Of a DNA stretch of 5,975 nucleotides, positions 1 through 5,819 are shown in pieces. Numbering within the stretch: the first letter of the stretch is position 1; the number at the start of each line of letters is the position of its first letter. Source of the stretch: Deltaproteobacteria bacterium. GTDB lineage: Bacteria > Desulfobacterota > DSM-4660 > Desulfatiglandales > Desulfatiglandaceae. The stretch lies in NCBI GenBank assembly GCA_003646995.1, contig QMLZ01000193.1:1-5975 (forward strand), in the 5' to 3' direction. The position numbers were made by a program, and so were the translations under genes. The notes beneath the pieces were generated by a model. That model was given only the letters and a program-made list of their open reading frames with translations. It was not told the origin of the DNA and did not search any database.

Positions 1-1
1 A

Positions 2-283
2 CTGGTCAAGAACCGCGAGACAAAAGAACCTTTCAATGTTAAAGCTGAAAAGTTTGGCCCTGGTCCTCTCATGACCGTCAGAGTAGCCTCCGAGGCCATG
101 AAAAATGGCCTTTACATGGCCGCCTGGTATGACAACTTAGTGGTGGCACCTCCTCTCATCATTAAAGAAGAAGAGGTAGACCAGGCTATAGACATCCTGG
201 ACAAGGCCTTGGAAATTGCAGATAAGGAGGCGGTGGAAACCAGCGTCCCTGCTTCCAGGAGTTCTGAGTTTTCGCAAAGCTGA
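2..283 (+). CDS. Class III (omega-amino acid) aminotransferase, C-terminal fragment
   Basis: Only the last 93 codons lie in the window; the frame is open from base 2, so the 5' end is cut by the window edge. The segment TKEPF, then a helix, then NGLYMAAWYDNLVVAPPLII and EEEVDQAIDILDKAL matches the small C-terminal domain of fold-type I, class III PLP aminotransferases. In that family 'GL.....(D/N)....(A/S)PPL.I..EEID' is a hallmark. The PLP lysine and cofactor loops would be upstream and are not visible. Family members include beta-alanine:pyruvate, 4-aminobutyrate and other omega-amino acid transaminases. Lying 48 nt ahead of preA and hydA, its likely job is deamination of beta-alanine or beta-aminoisobutyrate to malonate (or methylmalonate) semialdehyde. 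The specificity is inferred from context only. The last ~15 residues are Ser-rich and probably disordered. Confidence 0.85.
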   Translation: MVKNRETKEPFNVKAEKFGPGPLMTVRVASEAMKNGLYMAAWYDNLVVAPPLIIKEEEVDQAIDILDKALEIADKEAVETSVPASRSSEFSQS

Positions 284-316
284 GAAGGAGCGTATTCAAA
301 AAAACAAGCAATTTGA

Positions 317-324
317 AAGGAGAT
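317..324 (+). promoter_or_regulatory. Shine-Dalgarno site of preA
   Basis: AAGGAGAT sits 9 nt (from the GGAG core) ahead of the ATG at 332. It fixes that start in the 48-nt gap after the aminotransferase stop. No terminator or convincing promoter is seen in this gap, which supports co-transcription. Confidence 0.75.
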
Positions 325-331
325 CAGTTCA

Positions 332-1555
332 ATGGGCACGAATCCGGGAGTAGACCTGTCAGTCGAGTTCTGCGGGGTAAAGTTCAAGAACCCCTTTATC
401 CTTGCTTCCGCGCCACCAACGACAACCGGGGGCATGATCGTCAGAGCCTTTAAGGCTGGCTGGGCGGGGGCGGTTACCAAGACCCTTGTAGAAGATGCCA
501 GCAGCATCATAAATGTGACTCCAAGATTGGCATCTCTTGGATTTAGGGATCCAGAGAAAAGGCTGAAAAAGAACTATGCCTTGGAAAACATCGAGCTTGT
601 TACTGACCGAGAACTTACAATATGGCTGAAGGAAATTGAAGAGCTTCGGAAAAAATACCCGGATCATGTAGTAATAGCCAGCATTATGGACGACGCAAGT
701 AAACCTGAAGGATGGCAGAGTATGGCAAAGAAATGCGAGGATGCCGGGGCCAACCTCATAGAACTAAACCTTTCCTGCCCCCATGGAATGCCAGAAAGAG
801 GTATGGGCTCTGCAATAGGGCAGGACGTCGAGCTGTCCAAGAGGGTCACTTCTTGGGTAGCCGAGGCCGTAAATATACCCGTCATAGCCAAAATGACACC
901 CAATGTCACTGACATAGCTGTTGTTGCCAAAGCTTGCATGAACGCCGGAGCGAAAGGGATATCGGCCATTAATACTGTTGCTGCCATCATTGGCGTTGAC
1001 CTCGAGACCCTGGTGCCCATGCCTAATGTGTCCGGGTACTCAGCCCACGGTGGGCTGTCAGGGCCTGCTGTAAAACCTATCGCCCTTAAGGCAGTGGCTT
1101 GCGTTGCAAAGGAAACTGGAGCCCCTGTCTCTGGAATAGGTGGGATTTCCACCTGGAAGGATGCGGCGGAATTTATTCTCTTAGGTGCCTCCACGGTCCA
1201 GCTATGCACAGCTGTCATGTTTTACGGATATTCCATCATTGATGAGCTTACCTCAGGTCTTGCTACTTACATGGAAAAGAAGGGTTTCCACCGGATTTCT
1301 GATATGGTGGGGGCATCTCTAGATAAACTTGTATCCTTTGGCGAGCTAGATAACAAGACAAAACGCAAGGCCTCTATTGACAATTCTCTGTGTATCCAAT
1401 GTGATGCCTGTTTTGTTTCTTGCAGGGACGCAGGATACCAGGCCATCACCCGTGGCTCAGATAAGATTTACAAAGTTACTGAAAAGCTATGCACCGGATG
1501 CTCCCTGTGCTGCCAGGTCTGCCCGGTGGAGGGATGTATTACGTTGAAGCCATGA
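332..1555 (+). CDS. preA: NAD(P)H-dependent dihydropyrimidine dehydrogenase, catalytic subunit PreA
   Basis: The 407-aa cytoplasmic flavo-iron-sulfur protein reduces uracil or thymine to the 5,6-dihydropyrimidine, the first step of reductive pyrimidine catabolism. Residues ~8-310 form a dihydroorotate dehydrogenase-like FMN TIM barrel: NPFILASAPPT at 20-30, TKT at 49-51, AKMTPN at 186-191, INT at 213-215 and GIGGIS at 268-273. The active-site loop LNLSCPHGMPERGMG carries the expected general-acid Cys149. The C-terminal ferredoxin-like part holds two complete 4Fe-4S motifs: Cys354/357/360/364, followed by the DAGYQAI segment typical of DPD, and Cys387/390/393/397 followed by Pro. Length and layout match bacterial PreA, which pairs with the FAD/NAD(P)H subunit PreT to make the equivalent of mammalian DPD. 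PreT is not in this window. Hydantoinase follows 53 nt downstream. Direction in vivo is inferred to be degradative from the neighbours. A generic DHODH is excluded by the paired clusters and the Cys loop. Confidence 0.95.
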   Translation: MGTNPGVDLSVEFCGVKFKNPFILASAPPTTTGGMIVRAFKAGWAGAVTKTLVEDASSIINVTPRLASLGFRDPEKRLKKNYALENIELVTDRELTIWLKEIEELRKKYPDHVVIASIMDDASKPEGWQSMAKKCEDAGANLIELNLSCPHGMPERGMGSAIGQDVELSKRVTSWVAEAVNIPVIAKMTPNVTDIAVVAKACMNAGAKGISAINTVAAIIGVDLETLVPMPNVSGYSAHGGLSGPAVKPIALKAVACVAKETGAPVSGIGGISTWKDAAEFILLGASTVQLCTAVMFYGYSIIDELTSGLATYMEKKGFHRISDMVGASLDKLVSFGELDNKTKRKASIDNSLCIQCDACFVSCRDAGYQAITRGSDKIYKVTEKLCTGCSLCCQVCPVEGCITLKP

Positions 1556-1596
1556 GGCTGAAGCAATTTAGATATAGATATTAACTATTATGGCAC

Positions 1597-1603
1597 AGGA
1601 GGT
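1597..1603 (+). promoter_or_regulatory. Shine-Dalgarno site of hydA
   Basis: AGGAGGT lies 5 nt ahead of the ATG at 1609 and supports that start. The 53-nt gap after preA is AT-rich with no terminator, so the two genes are probably co-transcribed. Confidence 0.75.
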
Positions 1604-1608
1604 GGGCT

Positions 1609-2994
1609 ATGGATTACAAAATTATAAACGGGACCATAGTAACGGCCACTGACACGTATCGTGCGGAAGTGGGCATCCAGGGCGGGAAAGTAGTGCAGAT
1701 TGCAAAAAAGATAAGAGAGCGGGCGCAAGAAGTGATCGATGCAAGGGGTCTTTACATAATGCCAGGAGGGATAGATATCCATACCCACTTGGATATGCCT
1801 TTCCTGGGTACTTCATCGTCGGATGATTTTCAAACCGGAACTATCGCCGCCGCCTTTGGAGGAACGACATGTATTGTTGACTTTGCAATCCAGGGCAAGC
1901 GCCAAAGCCTCAAGGGCGCCCTAAAAACCTGGATGAAAAAGGCCAAAAACAAGGCGACAGTAGACTATGGCTTTCACATTGCCATAACTGATCTTAATGA
2001 CAAAGTAATGGCCGAAATTCCCGAAATGGTTAGGATGGGTGTTACAAGCTTCAAGTGTTTTCTTGCTTATAAGGGCGCATTGATGATTGATGACGGAGCC
2101 CTTTATAGAATACTTCAAGAATCCAAGAAAGCAGGTGCGCTGGTAATGATTCATGCCGAAAACGGCGATGTATTGGATATCCTCATAAACGACTACATCT
2201 CCAAAGGTCTAACAGGACCCAAGTATCATGCCCTTAGCAGGCCGCCCGAGGCAGAGGCAGAGGCTACCGGCAGAGGTATTGCAATTGCACAGATGGCAGG
2301 CGCGCCAATTTACATAGTGCATCTAAGCTGCAAAGAAGCCCTGGCAAAGGTAAAGGAGGCAAGAGACAATGGTTTTCCAGCTTACGCAGAGACCTGCCCG
2401 CAGTATCTGCTGAAGTCTTATACCAATTATTTGGAACCTGGGTTTGAAGGTGCCAAGTACGTTATGTCTCCTCCCCTCAGAGACAAATCCAATTGGGAAC
2501 CGTTGTGGAAAGGGCTTGCATATGGAGACCTTCAGGTTATCTCAACCGATCATTGTCCGTTTAATTTTAAGGGCCAAAAGGATAAAGGAAAAGACAACTT
2601 TGCAGCCATCCCCAATGGGGCACCTGGCATCGAACACAGGCTGATGCTGATTTACCATGAGGGGGTAAACAAAAAACGTATAACCTTGAACCGATTTATT
2701 GATCTCGTTTCCACCACGCCTGCCAAACTGTTCGGGCTGTTCCCTCAAAAGGGAACTGTAGCAGTCGGTTCCGATGCTGATCTTGTATTATGGGACCCCA
2801 AGGCCTCCTTTGTGATAAGTGCCAAGAACCATCATCAAAATGTCGACTATACACCATACGAAGGATTCAAGGTAAAAGGCGTTCCCCGGATTGTTTTTTC
2901 CAAGGGGAGTGTAATTATCCGAGACAACGAATTTGTGGGAAGCGCTGGGTCAGGGCGCTTCCTTAAGAGAAAGCCTTTCCGCTTGACTGTATGA
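1609..2994 (+). CDS. hydA: Dihydropyrimidinase / D-hydantoinase
   Basis: The 461-aa cytoplasmic, zinc-dependent cyclic amidohydrolase hydrolyses 5,6-dihydrouracil or dihydrothymine to N-carbamoyl-beta-alanine or N-carbamoyl-beta-aminoisobutyrate. Many homologues also open 5-substituted hydantoins. The full binuclear metal set is present: His58 and His60 in DIHTHLDMPF, the carbamylated Lys149 in SFKCFLAY, His182 in MIHAEN, His238 in IVHLS, and Asp314 in STDHCPF. The ring-binding residues of this family also appear: Tyr154, Ser287 in YVMSPPLR, and Asn336 in IPNGAPGIEHR. The N-terminal ~50 residues and the region after ~385 form the usual beta-sandwich, ending in the family's GSGRFLKRKPF tail. 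Length is typical (about 460-470). The catalytic residues and the TM-free sequence argue against allantoinase or dihydroorotase. Position after preA points to dihydropyrimidine as the natural substrate. The gene's last codons contain the -35 element of the permease promoter. Confidence 0.95.
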   Translation: MDYKIINGTIVTATDTYRAEVGIQGGKVVQIAKKIRERAQEVIDARGLYIMPGGIDIHTHLDMPFLGTSSSDDFQTGTIAAAFGGTTCIVDFAIQGKRQSLKGALKTWMKKAKNKATVDYGFHIAITDLNDKVMAEIPEMVRMGVTSFKCFLAYKGALMIDDGALYRILQESKKAGALVMIHAENGDVLDILINDYISKGLTGPKYHALSRPPEAEAEATGRGIAIAQMAGAPIYIVHLSCKEALAKVKEARDNGFPAYAETCPQYLLKSYTNYLEPGFEGAKYVMSPPLRDKSNWEPLWKGLAYGDLQVISTDHCPFNFKGQKDKGKDNFAAIPNGAPGIEHRLMLIYHEGVNKKRITLNRFIDLVSTTPAKLFGLFPQKGTVAVGSDADLVLWDPKASFVISAKNHHQNVDYTPYEGFKVKGVPRIVFSKGSVIIRDNEFVGSAGSGRFLKRKPFRLTV

Positions 2995-3011
2995 TCTCAC
3001 ACTGCTATAAG
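2983..3011 (+). promoter_or_regulatory. Candidate sigma-70 promoter for the permease gene
   Basis: TTGACT (2983-2988, 5/6 match to TTGACA) is followed after exactly 17 nt by TATAAG (3006-3011, 5/6 match to TATAAT). TGC directly precedes the -10, giving an extended -10 element. The -35 lies inside the last codons of hydA. Transcription would start near 3017-3020 and leave a leader of about 130 nt before the permease ATG. This is the best promoter match I found in the window, judged by eye. Confidence 0.65.
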
Positions 3012-3016
3012 CTAGC

Positions 3017-3147
3017 ACTAATTTAGGTAAGCTTTCTTGAAAGGGGGGGGTGTGTAGAAAATAGAGATACTTCCGGAGGGTCATAGGTGGCTTTATTTGA
3101 GGTGATAACCACCCCATTAGGGGCCCAAACAAGGAGGGCATGCACTT
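3017..3147 (+). promoter_or_regulatory. Permease 5' leader with competing hairpins
   Basis: The region between the inferred transcription start and the permease ATG holds several short complementary pairs. GGTGG (3086-3090) pairs with CCACC (3109-3113), with TTAT (3093-3096) and ATAA (3105-3108) inside. CCCC (3112-3115) and GGGG (3120-3123) form a 4-bp stem on an ATTA loop. GCCC (3123-3126) can pair with GGGC (3136-3139), enclosing part of the Shine-Dalgarno. A G8 run (3043-3050) followed by TG could also pair with CACCCC (3110-3115). These overlap, so some exclude each other. There is no U-tract terminator, and I recognise no named riboswitch or PyrR-type element. A regulatory role is inference. 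Confidence 0.35.
3131..3137 (+). promoter_or_regulatory. Shine-Dalgarno site of the permease
   Basis: AAGGAGG lies 10 nt ahead of the ATG at 3148. An earlier ATG at 3140 is only 2 nt from the GGAGG core and opens a frame of just three codons, so 3148 is the real start. Confidence 0.7.
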
Positions 3148-4695
3148 ATGAGCGAACAACAGAATGAAAAGGCCAAAGGCTGGATTGTTTATCCGATCGG
3201 CAGTAGACCCAAATGGCCCCTGGCCGTCCTTTTAGGCTTCCAACAATATCTTACCATGTTCGGGGCAACTGTTCTCATTCCCTTCATCATTGGCGGGGCA
3301 ATGAAGCTGCCCCAAGATCAGTTAGCAATCATGATATCCACTATTTTTTTCACATCTGGAATTTGCACCCTGATCCAGCAGTCCCCACTAGGGAACCGTC
3401 TACCTATTATACAAGGCGGTACCTTCTCATTTTTAGGACCCACTTTTGCCATCATCGGTATGGTAGCAGCAAAAAAATTGACTGGGCCTGGTCCCATGTG
3501 GCAAATCCAGATACAGGAAGTGGCTGGGGCCATAATGATTGCCTCAGTGTTTGAAATTGTTTTAGGGTACACAGGGATTATGGGATATGTCAAAAGGGCA
3601 ATCAGCCCGGTCGTCATAGGACCAACCATCGCAATGATCGGCTTGGCTCTTTTCAACATAGGGGCCCCGTGGATGGCAAAAAACTGGGTCATTTCTCTCA
3701 TCACTCTATTTGCCCTTATCATTTATTCCCAGGTTTTTTCTCGCAGGTCACGAGTTTTTCTATTGTTCCCGGTTCTCCTTGCCATTGCCACTGGCTGGCT
3801 ATGCTCTTTAATAGGAAGCCTAGCCGGATGGATATCACCCTCAAATGCAGCATATCTGAAAACTGAGCTAGTGGGTGCAGCTCCGTGGTTCAGCTTAAAA
3901 CCAATGATTCCATTTAAGTGGGGTTTCCCGAATCTTGGTAGCAGCACATTGTGGGCTGGTGTGTTTGGAATGCTCGCGGGATATCTTGCTTCAATGATCG
4001 AGTCCATCGGAGACTATTATGCCTGCGCCCGCATATCTGAGGCACCTGTTCCAACGGCCAAAATGATCTCAAGAGGTCTGGGAGCAGAAGGCCTAGGGTG
4101 TCTGATTGCAGGAATTCTTCAGACCTGCAACGGAACAACTAGCTACTCTGAAAACATTGGCTCAATCGGCCTTACTAGGGTGGCTAGCCGCCGTGTTGTC
4201 AGGTGTGGTGCAGTGGTAATGCTCATCATCCCGATAGTCGCAAAGTTCGGAGCAGTCCTTGCCACCCTTCCTCAACCCGTAGTGGGTGCCATGTTTGTTG
4301 GCCTATTTGGACTCATTGCCGCAGTGGGTCTTTCTAACCTGCAGATGGTCAATATGAACAACTCACGTAATCTGTTTATTATCGGAATTTCATTCTTTGC
4401 GGGACTGAGTATCCCATATCAGTTTAACCCCATGCTCTCCGCCTCTGCCACTCCCATCAACTGGGCCGCCGCAGGGCCATTTTTCAAGGTGTTGGGGGAT
4501 ATTTTCCAGGCCATCCTCACCACCGGAATGGCTGTAACTGCTATCGTCGGCATCGTCCTGGATAACCTCCTGCCAGGGGCAACGCGAGCTGATCGCGGCC
4601 TTGAGGTTTGGGAGCAAGAAGCCTCTGAAGAGGCATGGGAAAAGGCAGAGGCCGAATGGGCCGCTATGGAGGAAGGGCAAATGCGCCCCGTATAA
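3148..4695 (+). CDS. NCS2-family nucleobase (uracil/xanthine-type) permease
   Basis: The 515-aa polytopic inner-membrane symporter of the NCS2/NAT (xanthine-uracil permease) family has many hydrophobic segments from ~25 to ~472, consistent with the 14-segment UraA fold. Family marks visible: FQQYLTMFGATVLIPF in TM1, NRLPIIQGGTFSFLGPTFAI in the TM3 region, ESIGDYYA with Glu285 in TM8, and the TM10 signature TSYSENIGSIGLTRVASR with Glu335. These Glu residues correspond to the substrate-binding acids of UraA-like carriers. Then follow LPQPVVGAMFVGLFGLIAAV and an N-rich NMNNSRNLFIIG helix. TM1 has Gln33 where the usual motif is Gln-His. The tail (484-510) is acidic and probably helical. Its place after preA and hydA suggests uptake of uracil, thymine or a dihydropyrimidine. 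The exact substrate cannot be read from sequence, and xanthine, uric acid or a hydantoin remain possible. It has its own candidate promoter upstream and a strong terminator downstream. Confidence 0.9.
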   Translation: MSEQQNEKAKGWIVYPIGSRPKWPLAVLLGFQQYLTMFGATVLIPFIIGGAMKLPQDQLAIMISTIFFTSGICTLIQQSPLGNRLPIIQGGTFSFLGPTFAIIGMVAAKKLTGPGPMWQIQIQEVAGAIMIASVFEIVLGYTGIMGYVKRAISPVVIGPTIAMIGLALFNIGAPWMAKNWVISLITLFALIIYSQVFSRRSRVFLLFPVLLAIATGWLCSLIGSLAGWISPSNAAYLKTELVGAAPWFSLKPMIPFKWGFPNLGSSTLWAGVFGMLAGYLASMIESIGDYYACARISEAPVPTAKMISRGLGAEGLGCLIAGILQTCNGTTSYSENIGSIGLTRVASRRVVRCGAVVMLIIPIVAKFGAVLATLPQPVVGAMFVGLFGLIAAVGLSNLQMVNMNNSRNLFIIGISFFAGLSIPYQFNPMLSASATPINWAAAGPFFKVLGDIFQAILTTGMAVTAIVGIVLDNLLPGATRADRGLEVWEQEASEEAWEKAEAEWAAMEEGQMRPV

Positions 4696-4724
4696 GTGTC
4701 CAGTTCTCATCTTAATGCACCATG

Positions 4725-4761
4725 TAGGGAAGCCCTTTAGGGCTTTCCTACTTGTTTTTTT
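4725..4761 (+). terminator. Intrinsic terminator after the permease
   Basis: An 11-bp stem pairs 4725-4735 (TAGGGAAGCCC) with 4740-4750 (GGGCTTTCCTA), containing a single G-U wobble, on a TTTA loop. After CTTG comes a run of seven T (4755-4761). It starts 30 nt past the permease stop and should end the pyrimidine transcript, isolating it from the small genes to the right. Confidence 0.9.
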
Positions 4762-4797
4762 GGATAATTTGGTAAACCGCACTCAACAAGGCGTCTT

Positions 4798-5178
4798 ATG
4801 TCACCTTTTGTAAGGATGCTGGTTTATTCTCTTATGGCCATTTTTGGTCTGACTGCCATGTATTCCATCCTAAATGCGGGAAACCCTGATAGCTTCTTGC
4901 GGATTGTGATACCAGATCCCCGCTACGACGTCTATGTAGCTGGCACTACATCCTTCATTGTGTTCATGCTTGGATTTGTCGTCTTCTTTGCGCGAGATCG
5001 AGAGGCCTTCCGTCAGCTGCTTATGCTTAACCAAGAAAGGATACGACAGCTCAGGAGAAAAGGAAAAACAGATGAGGAGATAGCCGAGTCTCTTCTTGCT
5101 GCCATGGGGAGTTTTAGCGGCTACAGGCATAATCTGGCTAGGAAGAAGCTTATTGTTTACCTCTCTGAATTCAAGTAG
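4798..5178 (+). CDS. Small uncharacterised membrane protein, two TM segments
   Basis: I do not recognise the 126-aa product. Residues ~6-25 and ~47-65 are hydrophobic helices joined by a ~20-residue loop. FARDREAFR directly after the second helix, and Arg6 ahead of the first, suggest both ends are cytoplasmic (positive-inside rule). The remaining ~60 residues are charged and helical: NQERIRQLRRKGKTDEEIAE, then SLLAAMG, a GYRHNLARKK patch and a hydrophobic end. A KGKTDEEIAE stretch of this kind is helix-turn-like, but I would not call a DNA-binding domain. The ATG at 4798 has a weak AAGG (4788-4791) 6 nt upstream; Met7 at 4816 is an alternative with no better site. It follows the terminator, so it needs its own promoter. 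GATAAT at 4763-4768 is a possible -10 but has no good -35. A second unknown membrane gene follows 86 nt downstream. Confidence 0.7.
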   Translation: MSPFVRMLVYSLMAIFGLTAMYSILNAGNPDSFLRIVIPDPRYDVYVAGTTSFIVFMLGFVVFFARDREAFRQLLMLNQERIRQLRRKGKTDEEIAESLLAAMGSFSGYRHNLARKKLIVYLSEFK

Positions 5179-5264
5179 CCAGGGCACAGAACCATCCCTT
5201 GGACAGCTAGGATATTCAACTTGAAGGTTTATTCTGTGGATTGTCCTAACCCTAATGGTTGCTT

Positions 5265-5759
5265 ATGGATTTACTTGGTAATCAAGGTTGGATAATTATC
5301 GCCTTCGCCTTTTTTGGTATCATAGGCTACATATCATATATAAGATGGCGAGACAAGAGATGGATTGCTCAACGTTTCGGCAGCCATCGTGTGATTGCCA
5401 TGAGCTTCGGGGTCAACTACTTTGGCAAGGCGAGTGAACCTGGTAAGCCCAGCAAAAGTAGTGGCTTTTTGCTGTTACTGCCAGATAGGATATTTTACCG
5501 AAGCCGCGTGAGAGGCTTGGAACTAGAGATCCGCGGGAACAAGGTAATCAGAGTTTATCATGATAAGATACACAAAGGATACGACCTACATCAATCGGTG
5601 ATCAAATTGGAGTTTTACGGTGAAAAAGGGGAAAAAGACTGCGTTGCTTTCAGAGTTCCTTACCCCCCCCAATGGATACGGGCGATAGAAGATACCTTGC
5701 TGAAAAAGGCCAAACTCTTCCACAAGGACGAAGAAGAAACACCCGCAACCAGTTCCTAG
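5265..5759 (+). CDS. Uncharacterised single-TM protein with possible PH/GRAM-like domain
   Basis: The product is 164 aa from the ATG at 5265; an in-frame TTG at 5259 would add two residues, and neither start has a clear Shine-Dalgarno. One hydrophobic helix (~9-27, IIIAFAFFGIIGYISYI) is followed by basic RWRDKRW, suggesting an N-out anchored protein with a cytoplasmic domain. Residues ~41-148 look like alternating beta strands closed by a C-terminal helix: GFLLLLPDRIFYRS, LELEIRGNKVIRVYHD, VIKLEFYGEKG, DCVAFRV, then PPQWIRAIEDTLLKKA. This order resembles the bacterial PH-like or GRAM fold, a lipid- or protein-binding module, but the resemblance is only by eye. The end is acidic and then Thr/Ser-rich. 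Codons 133-136 contain a run of eight C. It runs in the same direction as the small two-TM gene and may share its transcript. No function can be assigned. Confidence 0.65.
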   Translation: MDLLGNQGWIIIAFAFFGIIGYISYIRWRDKRWIAQRFGSHRVIAMSFGVNYFGKASEPGKPSKSSGFLLLLPDRIFYRSRVRGLELEIRGNKVIRVYHDKIHKGYDLHQSVIKLEFYGEKGEKDCVAFRVPYPPQWIRAIEDTLLKKAKLFHKDEEETPATSS

Positions 5760-5819
5760 AACCCATGACAGGTAAATGGTCGCGGGTTTATTACCCCTTG
5801 TTGATACGCCAACCTAACT

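Noticed and set aside
664..1218. Long antisense ORF of 184 codons inside preA
   Set aside because: Shadow of the preA reading frame; no ribosome site, and the sense strand carries every expected catalytic motif.
1552..1584. Ten-codon ORF starting in an ATGA overlap with the preA stop
   Set aside because: No Shine-Dalgarno at useful distance; low-complexity AT-rich end; most likely chance.
1586..1591. TATTAT as a -10 for hydA
   Set aside because: No -35 at 16-18 nt, and a start there would remove the hydA ribosome site from the transcript.
3037..3065. TTGAAA with a downstream AATAGA as a second permease promoter
   Set aside because: The -10 matches only 3 of 6 positions, and the spacer is the G-run; the promoter at 2983-3011 is far better.
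3318..3722. Antisense ORF of 134 codons inside the permease
   Set aside because: Shadow of hydrophobic codons in the permease; no start signals or family resemblance.
4763..4768. GATAAT as -10 of the two-TM gene
   Set aside because: Good hexamer, but it directly abuts the terminator U-tract and has no acceptable -35; not listed as a feature.
5771..5795. GGTAA/TTACC inverted repeat between the convergent genes as a terminator
   Set aside because: Five-base arms with a 15-nt loop and no T-run on either strand.
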